DNA of 6,956 nucleotides from Mycobacteriaceae bacterium. Lineage in GTDB: Bacteria; Actinomycetota; Actinomycetes; Mycobacteriales; Mycobacteriaceae. The notes under the pieces are model-generated. The model was not told where the DNA came from and ran no database searches. It was given only the letters and a program-made list of their open reading frames with translations. The position numbers and the translations under genes are program-made. The stretch spans positions 1 to 6,956 of the forward strand of contig JAFAWC010000215.1 in assembly GCA_019242135.1 (NCBI GenBank), read 5' to 3'. This document shows, piece after piece, positions 1-5,440 of the stretch. Position 1 is the stretch's first letter, and every line of letters starts with the position of its first letter.

Positions 1-720
1 CTCGGCCTGCTGGCGGCGGCCAGCAAGGCGTATGCCGCGACGATCCGGCTGGGGCAGGCCACCACCACCGACGACGCCGACGGCGAGATCGTGTCCATTA
101 CCCCCGCCGAGGGCGTAACTGCGGCTCGCATCGAGCGGGCCGTCGCCGAGCTGCGCGGCGAGATCCTGCAGGTCCCGTCGGCAGTCAGCGCGGTCAAGGT
201 GGGGGGTAAACGGGCATACCGGTTGGTTCGCGAGGGTCAGACGGTCGACCTGGCTGCTCGCATGGTGCGGATCGAGCGCTTCGACGTGCTCGCAATCCGT
301 TGGGCAGGCGGGCATGTGGATGTCGACGTCGAGGTGGACTGTTCGTCGGGCACCTACATCCGCGCGCTCTCCCGCGACCTGGGGGCCGCGTTGGCGGTGG
401 GCGGACATCTCACCGCGCTGCGTCGCACCCGGGTCGGTCGATTCGGGCTGACCGAGGCGTTAACAATCGACGAGCTGGCCGCCGCGCCCCGGTTGTCCTA
501 CTCACTTGACCGCGCGTGCCTGCTGAGCTTCGCCCGCCGGGATCTCACCGCCGATGAAGCCATCGCGGCCAGCCACGGCCGCGCTCTGGCAGCCGCGGGC
601 ATCGACGGGCTCTACGCGGCCGCCGCACCTGACGGCCGCGTCATCGCGTTACTGCGCGACGCGGGTGAGCGCACGACATCTGACGTGGTGCTGCGGCCAG
701 CCACGCTGGAAAATTGCTGA
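1..720 (+). CDS. truB: tRNA pseudouridine(55) synthase TruB, 3' part (start lies before the window)
   Basis: TruB converts uridine 55 of the tRNA T-loop to pseudouridine in the cytoplasm. The reading frame is open from base 1 to the TGA at 718-720, giving 239 visible residues. The window opens in the conserved [10 protein letters not shown] / [10 protein letters not shown] segment, so about 60 N-terminal residues, including the catalytic-Asp motif (GxLDPxATG), are missing. Visible family signatures are the [21 protein letters not shown] block at about residues 56-76 and the [15 protein letters not shown] block at residues 114-128; R121 corresponds to the arginine that contacts the catalytic Asp. 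LRRTRVGRF follows. The last ~80 residues ([15 protein letters not shown] through [12 protein letters not shown]) resemble the actinobacterial TruB C-terminal domain. The GTG at 91 is internal and is not the start. The gene ends tail to tail with mntR with no spacer. Identification is firm. Confidence 0.96.
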   Translation, partial: LGLLAAASKAYAATIRLGQATTTDDADGEIVSITPAEGVTAARIERAVAELRGEILQVPSAVSAVKVGGKRAYRLVREGQTVDLAARMVRIERFDVLAIRWAGGHVDVDVEVDCSSGTYIRALSRDLGAALAVGGHLTALRRTRVGRFGLTEALTIDELAAAPRLSYSLDRACLLSFARRDLTADEAIAASHGRALAAAGIDGLYAAAAPDGRVIALLRDAGERTTSDVVLRPATLENC

Positions 721-726
721 TCAGCA
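715..726. repeat. 12-bp perfect palindrome containing both converging stop codons
   Basis: TGCTGATCAGCA is a perfect palindrome centred on the truB/mntR junction. The truB stop TGA (718-720) and the mntR stop TGA (complement of 721-723) form its middle. There is no loop and no T-tract, so it is not a canonical hairpin terminator. It may simply reflect two genes sharing a symmetrical end. Confidence 0.6.
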
Positions 727-1422
727 GGGCACGACCCAAATAGACTCCGCTGCAGGACTTCCCAGTTCCACAGTATGTGCCGCGGAGCTTTCGTGATCGT
801 CGCCGATCGCCACCGATACGGTGCCGGCGAAGTCACGCCGGGTCAACACCGTCAGATGCGAATCCAGCGCAATGCCGACGGTATCGAAGTAGCGCAACAT
901 CTCCGGGTCGGCGTCGGAGATGCGGGCCACTGAGCCGTGCTCACCGTCGGCGCAGGTGGACAGCTGCCGGGCGGGGGGTGTTGGCACCTGGCCGTCGAGG
1001 GTGGGTATCGGGTCCCCGTGCGGGTCGCGTTGGGGGTGGCCAAGTTTGGTGTCGATCCGCGACAGCATCAGATCGCTGACAGCATGCTCGAGAACCTCGG
1101 CTTCGTCGTGCACCTCATCCCAGCGATAGCCCAGCATCTGAACCAAGAACGTTTCCAGCAGCCGGTGTCGCCGGACCACCGAGACCGCGGCGCGGCGCCC
1201 GCGCTCGGTCAGCGTCACCGCTCCGTACTTCTCGTGGGCGACCAATCCCTGGTCGGCGAGTTTGCGTATCGACTCCGACGCGGTGCTGGCCGAGACGCCG
1301 ATGCGCTCGGCCAGCATTTTGGTGCTCACCTTCTCGCCGGACCACTCCTGGGCGTTCCAGATCACCTTGAGATAGTCCTGCGCCACCGACGTCAGTCCAC
1401 GCGCGTCGTCGGCGGAAGTCAC
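721..1422 (-). CDS. mntR: Manganese-responsive DtxR-family transcriptional repressor (MntR/SirR type)
   Basis: This 233-residue cytoplasmic repressor is predicted to bind DNA when loaded with divalent metal and to control metal uptake genes. A winged helix-turn-helix domain spans about residues 10-75 (KMLAERIGVSASTASESIRKL is the HTH core). The metal/dimerization domain spans about 78-140 (RHRLLETFL, then EVHDEAEVLEHAVSD). An SH3-like C-terminal domain spans about 155-233. Aligned by eye to DtxR, H86, E90, H105, E112 and H113 match known ligands. The position of DtxR Cys102 is E109, as in Bacillus MntR (E99), and D16 matches MntR D8; both favour Mn(II). K19 sits where Bacillus MntR has a Glu ligand. 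The GTG at 1422 was chosen because the protein then begins like its M. tuberculosis homologue, and because a TANNNT box lies 7 nt upstream with no Shine-Dalgarno, suggesting a leaderless mRNA. A longer frame reaches 1548 but would overrun the ribF start. Confidence 0.93.
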   Translation of the reverse strand: MTSADDARGLTSVAQDYLKVIWNAQEWSGEKVSTKMLAERIGVSASTASESIRKLADQGLVAHEKYGAVTLTERGRRAAVSVVRRHRLLETFLVQMLGYRWDEVHDEAEVLEHAVSDLMLSRIDTKLGHPQRDPHGDPIPTLDGQVPTPPARQLSTCADGEHGSVARISDADPEMLRYFDTVGIALDSHLTVLTRRDFAGTVSVAIGDDHESSAAHTVELGSPAAESIWVVPC

Positions 1423-1425
1423 AGG

Positions 1426-1444
1426 TGAAAGTTTATGCACTTCA
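1426..1444. promoter_or_regulatory. Imperfect inverted repeat over the mntR -10 box (possible autoregulatory operator)
   Basis: TGAAAGT (1426-1432) and ACTTCA (1439-1444) are inverted copies with one unpaired base and a 6-nt gap. They span 19 bp and cover the mntR -10 box. DtxR-family operators are commonly about this length and many family members repress themselves. The symmetry is weak, so this is only a candidate. Confidence 0.25.
1430..1435 (-). promoter_or_regulatory. Predicted leaderless promoter -10 box of mntR
   Basis: On the minus strand TAAACT is followed by exactly 7 nt (TTCACCT) and then the GTG start. TANNNT 6-8 nt upstream of the transcription start is the typical mycobacterial housekeeping -10. 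This spacing puts the start of transcription on the G of the GTG. No Shine-Dalgarno and no good -35 are visible. The position is read directly from the sequence; the leaderless interpretation is inferred. Confidence 0.6.
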
Positions 1445-1472
1445 TGCGCGGTGACGCTGGGTTTGCTCTTCG

Positions 1473-1500
1473 CGACAGGACCTCCCCGGGAGCTCTGTCG
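1473..1500. repeat. 28-bp interrupted palindrome abutting the ribF -10 box
   Basis: Outer arms CGACAG (1473-1478) and CTGTCG (1495-1500) and inner arms CTCCC (1482-1486) and GGGAG (1488-1492) are perfect inverted complements around a single central C at 1487. Short asymmetric gaps of 3 and 2 nt separate outer from inner arms. The repeat ends one base before the predicted ribF -10 box, where a repressor or activator would act on ribF. No regulator can be named from the sequence. Confidence 0.5.
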
Positions 1501-1506
1501 TACGCT
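1501..1506 (+). promoter_or_regulatory. Predicted leaderless promoter -10 box of ribF
   Basis: TACGCT fits the mycobacterial TANNNT -10 pattern. It is followed by exactly 7 nt (TGCGGCT) and then the GTG start of ribF at 1514, and no Shine-Dalgarno precedes that GTG. This spacing predicts transcription starting on the start codon itself. No convincing -35 is visible; GCGACA at 1472-1477 is a partial match but too far away. Confidence 0.6.
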
Positions 1507-1513
1507 TGCGGCT

Positions 1514-2488
1514 GTGCAGCGCTGGCGCGGCCAGGACGACATACCCACCGACTGGGGCAGGTGTGTCCTGACGATCGGTGTATTCGATGGCGTGCACCGG
1601 GGCCACCAGGAGTTGATCGCGAGCGCCGTGAAATCCGGCCGCGAGCGCGCGGTGCCAACGGTGCTGATGACATTCGACCCGCACCCGATGGAAGTGGTGC
1701 ATCCCGGAAGTCACCCGGCGCAACTGACTACGCTGACCCGGCGCGCCGAACTCGTCGAAGAACTCGGCATCGACGTGTTCTTGGTGGTGCCGTTCACAGC
1801 GGAGTTCATGAAACTCACGCCCGACCGCTACATCCATGAACTGCTGGTCGAGCATCTGCATGTGGTCGAGGTCGTCGTTGGGGAGAACTTCACGTTCGGC
1901 AAAAAGGCGGCGGGCAACGTCGACTCACTGCGCCACGCGGGCGCACGGTTCGGTTTCGCGGCGCGGGCGATGCGGCTGGTCGCCGAACACCACGACCACG
2001 AGACCGTGACCTTCTCGTCCACCTACATCCGGTCCTGCGTGGATGCCGGTGACGTGGTGGCCGCCGAGGAGGCATTGGGCCGACCGCACCGGGTGGAGGG
2101 CGTGGTGGTGCGCGGCGACGGCCGCGGGCATGTGTTGGGTTTCCCGACCGCCAACGTCGCGCCGCCGATGTTTTCGGCCATCCCCGCCGACGGCGTCTAC
2201 GCGGCCTGGTTCACCGTCCTCGGCCAGGGCCCGGTGGTCGGAACGGTCGTGCCGGGGGAGCGGTACCAGGCGGCCGTTTCCGTGGGCACAAACCCAACAT
2301 TCTCCGGACGCACCCGCACCGTCGAGGCGTACGTGCTGGACACCTCGGCCGACCTGTACGGTCAGCACGTCGCGGTCGACTTCGTCGCCCGGATCCGCGG
2401 GCAGCGCAAGTTCGCCGAGATCGACGACCTGATTGCGGCGATGCAGACCGATACCGAACGGGCCCGCACGATTCTGCTCGCCCAGTGA
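1514..2488 (+). CDS. ribF: Bifunctional riboflavin kinase / FMN adenylyltransferase (FAD synthetase)
   Basis: RibF phosphorylates riboflavin to FMN and adenylates FMN to FAD in the cytoplasm, using ATP for both steps. The 324-residue protein has the usual two-domain length. The N-terminal adenylyltransferase domain (about 15-185) carries the nucleotidyltransferase HxGH motif as HRGH at 28-31, preceded by TIGVFDG, then GENFTFG at 123-129 and SSTYIR at 168-173. The C-terminal kinase domain (about 190-320) carries GFPTAN at 209-214, whose T212 and N214 match the Mg/ATP-binding pair, and the likely catalytic base E271 in TVEAYVLD. The GTG at 1514 gives the N-terminus VQRWRGQDDIPTDWG, matching mycobacterial homologues, and fits the leaderless promoter. 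The frame extends to 1451, but those 21 codons look noncoding. It is divergent from mntR across 91 bp, with 99 bp before rpsO. Confidence 0.97.
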   Translation: MQRWRGQDDIPTDWGRCVLTIGVFDGVHRGHQELIASAVKSGRERAVPTVLMTFDPHPMEVVHPGSHPAQLTTLTRRAELVEELGIDVFLVVPFTAEFMKLTPDRYIHELLVEHLHVVEVVVGENFTFGKKAAGNVDSLRHAGARFGFAARAMRLVAEHHDHETVTFSSTYIRSCVDAGDVVAAEEALGRPHRVEGVVVRGDGRGHVLGFPTANVAPPMFSAIPADGVYAAWFTVLGQGPVVGTVVPGERYQAAVSVGTNPTFSGRTRTVEAYVLDTSADLYGQHVAVDFVARIRGQRKFAEIDDLIAAMQTDTERARTILLAQ

Positions 2489-2496
2489 TCTGCTGA

Positions 2497-2502
2497 TAAA
2501 CT
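2497..2502 (+). promoter_or_regulatory. Possible -10 box of rpsO
   Basis: TAAACT, 9 nt after the ribF stop, fits the TANNNT -10 pattern and would start transcription near 2509, leaving a leader of about 79 nt. No good -35 is seen. rpsO could equally be cotranscribed with ribF, since no terminator hairpin lies between them. Confidence 0.4.
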
Positions 2503-2508
2503 CGCCGC

Positions 2509-2587
2509 CGACATGGCGACGCGCTGCTGTCCGCGGTGGCCGCGCCTGACTGCCCTTGATCGCGGAACCGAAGCATGGAGTCAATTC
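2509..2587 (+). promoter_or_regulatory. rpsO 5' leader with Shine-Dalgarno
   Basis: This noncoding stretch contains a small GC hairpin, CGCGG (2532-2536) and CCGCG (2540-2544) around a TGG loop. It ends with GGAG at 2577-2580, 7 nt before the GTG. TTGAT (2556-2560) could pair with GTCAA (2580-2584), one pair being G-U, touching the Shine-Dalgarno. S15 represses its own mRNA in several bacteria, so a regulatory fold is plausible, but I do not recognise a known S15 leader class. Confidence 0.3.
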
Positions 2588-2857
2588 GTGGCGCTAAATG
2601 CCGAACAGAAGAAGGAAATCCTGGCCCAGTACGGCCTGCACGGGACCGACACAGGGTCGCCGGAGGCGCAGATCGCGCTGCTGACCAAGCGCATCAACGA
2701 CCTGACGGAGCACCTCAAGGTGCACAAGCATGACCACCATTCCCGGCGCGGGTTGCTGCTGCTCGTCGGCCGCCGGCGCCGACTCGGCAAGTACCTCTCC
2801 GAGATCGACGTGGAGCGGTACCGCTCGCTGATCGACCGGCTGGGCATGCGCCGCTGA
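2588..2857 (+). CDS. rpsO: 30S ribosomal protein S15
   Basis: S15 is a primary binding protein of the 30S subunit; it binds 16S rRNA and helps form the platform. The 89-residue product has the standard family length. Conserved blocks are [23 protein letters not shown] (about 22-44), [12 protein letters not shown] (46-57), [11 protein letters not shown] and [15 protein letters not shown] at the C-terminus. The GTG at 2588 is preceded by GGAG with a 7-nt spacer and gives the expected N-terminus (V)[11 protein letters not shown]. An in-frame ATG at 2513 would add 25 residues absent from the family and was not used. The gene sits between ribF and pnp; the rpsO-pnp adjacency is common in bacteria, although here 303 bp separate them. 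Confidence 0.98.
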   Translation: MALNAEQKKEILAQYGLHGTDTGSPEAQIALLTKRINDLTEHLKVHKHDHHSRRGLLLLVGRRRRLGKYLSEIDVERYRSLIDRLGMRR

Positions 2858-2863
2858 CAGGCC

Positions 2864-2882
2864 CTGGCAGGTTTGCTGCCGG
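2864..2882 (+). terminator. Hairpin just after rpsO (weak terminator or mRNA 3'-end stabiliser)
   Basis: CTGGCAG (2864-2870), loop GTTTG, and CTGCCGG (2876-2882) form a 7-bp stem including one U-G pair, beginning 6 nt after the rpsO stop. No T-tract follows (TCGATTCC), so it is not a textbook intrinsic terminator. It could attenuate read-through into pnp or protect the rpsO 3' end. Confidence 0.35.
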
Positions 2883-2952
2883 TCGATTCCGAGTGGCCGG
2901 GACCGCGATAGCGCTTCTCGACTCGGAAAACGGGTTGCGAACGGCGCCGGTG

Positions 2953-2958
2953 TAGAGT
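2953..2958 (+). promoter_or_regulatory. Predicted -10 box of a pnp promoter
   Basis: TAGAGT matches TANNNT, with TG immediately before it (2951-2952). Transcription would start near 2965-2966, giving pnp a leader of about 195 nt. TTGCGA at 2935-2940 resembles a -35 but is only 12 nt away, too close for a normal spacer, so the assignment rests on the -10 alone. Confidence 0.45.
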
Positions 2959-2966
2959 AATGGCGT

Positions 2967-2986
2967 TCCGAGCCAGCCGGCTCGGA
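2967..2986 (+). repeat. Perfect 8-bp stem-loop at the predicted 5' end of the pnp transcript
   Basis: TCCGAGCC (2967-2974) and GGCTCGGA (2979-2986) are exact complements around an AGCC loop. The stem begins one or two nt after the predicted transcription start. 5'-terminal stem-loops commonly protect mRNAs from 5'-end-dependent decay. No T-tract follows, which argues against a terminator. Confidence 0.6.
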
Positions 2987-3037
2987 CTCGCATGTCACGA
3001 CAGTGGCCAGCCTGCGATCGGGCGGTCTTCGGTAGTG

Positions 3038-3060
3038 GCGGCCGGGCGCTCTCCGGCCGC
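3038..3060 (+). repeat. Perfect 8-bp GC stem-loop in the pnp leader
   Basis: GCGGCCGG (3038-3045) and CCGGCCGC (3053-3060) are exact complements around a 7-nt loop GCGCTCT. Flanking CGATCG copies at 3015-3020 and 3063-3068 could pair to enclose it. The stem is all G-C and should be very stable. Its purpose is unknown. Confidence 0.5.
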
Positions 3061-3096
3061 TTCGATCGACGGCCGTAGCGCATCCAGGCCGATGCC

Positions 3097-3138
3097 GTTC
3101 AGGTTGTTCGCCACTGCTGAGGATTGCGACAACCGAAC
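3097..3138 (+). repeat. Bulged 13-bp stem-loop just before the pnp ribosome-binding site
   Basis: The left arm GTTC-a-GGTTGT-t-CGC (3097-3111) pairs with the right arm GCG-ACAACC-GAAC (3126-3138), giving 13 base pairs with two single-nt bulges on the left arm. The loop is 14 nt (3112-3125). The stem ends 3 nt before GAAAGG, the best Shine-Dalgarno candidate for pnp. Its position suggests control of pnp translation or mRNA decay. Confidence 0.55.
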
Positions 3139-3160
3139 CATGAAAGGCCTCCGGACTGTT

Positions 3161-5440
3161 ATGTCTGTAGCTGAAATCGACGAGGGCGTTTTCGAATCCA
3201 CCGCCACGATCGACAACGGGAGCCTGGGCACCCGCACCATCCGTTTCGAAACCGGCCGGCTGGCCCAGCAGGCCGCCGGCGCCGTGGTCGCCTACCTCGA
3301 CGAGGAGACCATGCTGCTCTCGGCGACCACCGCGAGCAAGTCCCCGAAGGAGCACTTCGACTTCTTCCCCCTGACCGTCGATGTCGAAGAGCGGATGTAC
3401 GCCGCCGGTCGCATTCCCGGCTCGTTCTTCCGCCGCGAGGGACGCCCGTCCACCGACGCGATCCTGACCTGCCGGCTCATCGACCGTCCACTGCGCCCGT
3501 CGTTCGTCGACGGCCTTCGCAACGAGGTCCAGGTCGTCGTGACGATCCTGTCCCTCGACCCCGACGAGCTCTACGACGTGCTGGCGATCAACGCCGCGTC
3601 AGCGTCCACCCAACTGGCCGGCCTGCCCTTTTCCGGCCCGGTCGGCGGCGCGCGGGTCGCGCTCATCGACGGCACGTGGGTGGCGTTCCCGACGGTCGCC
3701 CAGCTCGAGCGGGCGGTTTTCGACATGGTCGTCGCGGGCCGCATGGTAGGAGGGGACGGGGATGGCGATATTGCCATCATGATGGTCGAGGCCGAGGCCA
3801 CCGAGAACGTCGTCGAGCTGGTGACGGCCGGATCGCAGGCACCGACCGAGGCCGTGGTGGCCGAGGGCCTCGAGGCGGCCAAGCCGTTCATCAAAGCGCT
3901 GTGCGTTGCTCAGCAGGAGCTCGCCGACCGGGCGGCCAAGGAGACCGCCGAGTATCCGGTGTTCCCGGACTACGGCGACGACGTGTACTACTCGGTGGCG
4001 TCGGTGGTCACCGACGAGCTCACCAAGGCACTGACGATCCCCGGCAAGACCGAGCGCAACGAGCGCACCGAACAGATCCGGGCCGACGTGCTCGACCGGC
4101 TCGCCGAGACCTACGCCGGCCGCGAGAAAGAGATCTCCGCCGCGTTCCGGGCATTGACGAAAAAGCTTGTGCGGCAGCGTATTTTGACCGACCACTTCCG
4201 TATCGACGGGCGCGGTATCACCGACATCCGCGCGCTGTCAGCCGAGGTGTCGGTGGTGCCGCGTGCGCACGGCAGCGCGCTGTTCGAGCGCGGTGAGACC
4301 CAGATTCTGGGGGTGACCACGCTGGACATGATCAAGATGGCCCAGCAGATCGACTCGCTGGGCCCGGAGACCTCCAAGCGCTACATGCACCACTACAACT
4401 TCCCGCCGTTCTCCACCGGAGAGACCGGCCGGGTCGGGTCGCCGAAGCGGCGCGAGATCGGCCACGGCGCGCTCGCCGAGCGCGCGCTGATACCGGTGCT
4501 GCCCAGCGTCGAGGAGTTCCCGTACGCGATCCGGCAGGTGTCCGAGGCCCTGGGATCCAACGGGTCGACCTCGATGGGGTCGGTGTGCGCGTCCACACTT
4601 GCGCTGCTGAATGCCGGCGTGCCGCTCAAGGCGCCGGTGGCCGGCATCGCGATGGGCCTGGTCTCCGATGACGTGGAAACGGAGACGGCCGACGGAATTG
4701 TTCTCGAGCGGCGGTTCGTCGCGCTGACCGACATCCTCGGGGCCGAGGACGCGTTCGGGGACATGGACTTCAAGGTCGCCGGCACGAAGAACTTCGTCAC
4801 CGCGCTGCAGCTCGACACCAAGCTCGACGGGATTCCGTCGCAGGTGCTGGCAAACGCGTTATCGCAGGCCAAAGACGCGCGACTGACCATTCTCGAGGTG
4901 ATGGCGGAGGCCATCGAGTCGCCCGACGAGATGAGCCCGTACGCACCGCGGGTCACCACGATCAAGGTCCCGGTGGACAAGATCGGCGAGGTGATCGGGC
5001 CCAAGGGCAAGGTGATCAACGGGATCACGGAGGAAACCGGAGCCCAGATCTCCATCGAGGACGACGGCACGGTGTTCGTCGGCGCGACCGACGGTGCGTC
5101 GGCGCAGGCCGCGATCGACCGGATCAACGCGATCGCCAACCCGCAGCTGCCCAAGGTCGGGGAGCGGTTCCTCGGCACCGTCGTCAAGACCACCGACTTC
5201 GGTGCGTTCGTGTCGCTGCTGCCCGGACGCGACGGCCTGGTGCACATCTCCAAGCTGGGCAAGGGCAAGCGCATCGCGCGCGTCGAGGACGTCGTCAAGG
5301 TGGGCGACAAGCTGCGCGTGGAGATCGCCGACATCGACAACCGGGGCAAGATCTCGCTGATCCTTGTCGCCGAAGAAGATACAGCGGAGCCATCTGTTGC
5401 CTCTCCCGCACCGGCGGATGCCGCGCACACCGGCCCCTGA
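3161..5440 (+). CDS. pnp: Polynucleotide phosphorylase (PNPase; also called GpsI in mycobacteria)
   Basis: PNPase degrades RNA 3' to 5' by phosphorolysis, releasing nucleoside diphosphates, and acts as a trimer in RNA turnover. The 759-residue product shows the full order: first RNase PH domain (about 10-150), helical linker, second RNase PH domain (about 345-560), KH domain with GPKG at 613-616, and S1 domain from about 666 to 736. Catalytic residues match E. coli D486, D492 and K494 as D530, D536 and K538 in [21 protein letters not shown] and [12 protein letters not shown] are further conserved blocks. The ATG at 3161 gives [12 protein letters not shown], like M. tuberculosis GpsI. GAAAGG at 3142-3147 is 13 nt upstream, rather far. 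An in-frame ATG at 3140 is a less likely start. A short acidic/glycine run (GGDGDGD, 197-203) looks longer than in the tuberculosis protein. The last 23 nt overlap pepR. Confidence 0.97.
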   Translation: MSVAEIDEGVFESTATIDNGSLGTRTIRFETGRLAQQAAGAVVAYLDEETMLLSATTASKSPKEHFDFFPLTVDVEERMYAAGRIPGSFFRREGRPSTDAILTCRLIDRPLRPSFVDGLRNEVQVVVTILSLDPDELYDVLAINAASASTQLAGLPFSGPVGGARVALIDGTWVAFPTVAQLERAVFDMVVAGRMVGGDGDGDIAIMMVEAEATENVVELVTAGSQAPTEAVVAEGLEAAKPFIKALCVAQQELADRAAKETAEYPVFPDYGDDVYYSVASVVTDELTKALTIPGKTERNERTEQIRADVLDRLAETYAGREKEISAAFRALTKKLVRQRILTDHFRIDGRGITDIRALSAEVSVVPRAHGSALFERGETQILGVTTLDMIKMAQQIDSLGPETSKRYMHHYNFPPFSTGETGRVGSPKRREIGHGALAERALIPVLPSVEEFPYAIRQVSEALGSNGSTSMGSVCASTLALLNAGVPLKAPVAGIAMGLVSDDVETETADGIVLERRFVALTDILGAEDAFGDMDFKVAGTKNFVTALQLDTKLDGIPSQVLANALSQAKDARLTILEVMAEAIESPDEMSPYAPRVTTIKVPVDKIGEVIGPKGKVINGITEETGAQISIEDDGTVFVGATDGASAQAAIDRINAIANPQLPKVGERFLGTVVKTTDFGAFVSLLPGRDGLVHISKLGKGKRIARVEDVVKVGDKLRVEIADIDNRGKISLILVAEEDTAEPSVASPAPADAAHTGP

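Larger units (their letters stand above)
2858..3160. other. 303-bp rpsO-pnp gap: no gene; hairpin, promoter and structured pnp leader
   Basis: No plausible gene is visible here on either strand. In M. tuberculosis the lipoprotein gene lppU lies at this place, and nothing resembling a lipoprotein (signal peptide with lipobox) is encoded here. The stretch holds the post-rpsO hairpin, a predicted -10 box at 2953-2958 and three inverted repeats at 2967-2986, 3038-3060 and 3097-3138, followed by the pnp ribosome-binding region. The pnp frame is open back to an ATG at 2960, but the encoded residues look like GC-rich noncoding translation. Confidence 0.7.

Noticed and set aside
937..1428. Plus-strand open frame opposite mntR
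   Set aside because: It mirrors the mntR coding sequence and has no family features or ribosome-binding site.
1451..1513. 21-codon extension of ribF from a GTG at 1451
   Set aside because: The residues are not typical of RibF, and the -10 box and palindrome lie inside it.
1423..1548. 42-codon N-terminal extension of mntR
   Set aside because: It overlaps the ribF start and promoter, has no family similarity, and the GTG at 1422 has an exact leaderless geometry.
2513..2587. 25-codon extension of rpsO from the ATG at 2513, close to a -10 box
   Set aside because: S15 is 89 residues across bacteria, and a good Shine-Dalgarno serves the GTG at 2588. The ATG is 10 nt after the -10 box, not at the predicted start.
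2960..3160. In-frame ATG extension of pnp by 67 codons
   Set aside because: The extra residues do not resemble PNPase, the start would sit on the -10/TSS region, and homologues begin at the MSVAEIDEG equivalent (3161).
4393..5430. Long antisense open frame (345 codons) opposite pnp
   Set aside because: Ser/Thr/Ala-rich shadow of a high-GC gene in the opposite strand; no domain, and it lies wholly over conserved PNPase coding sequence.
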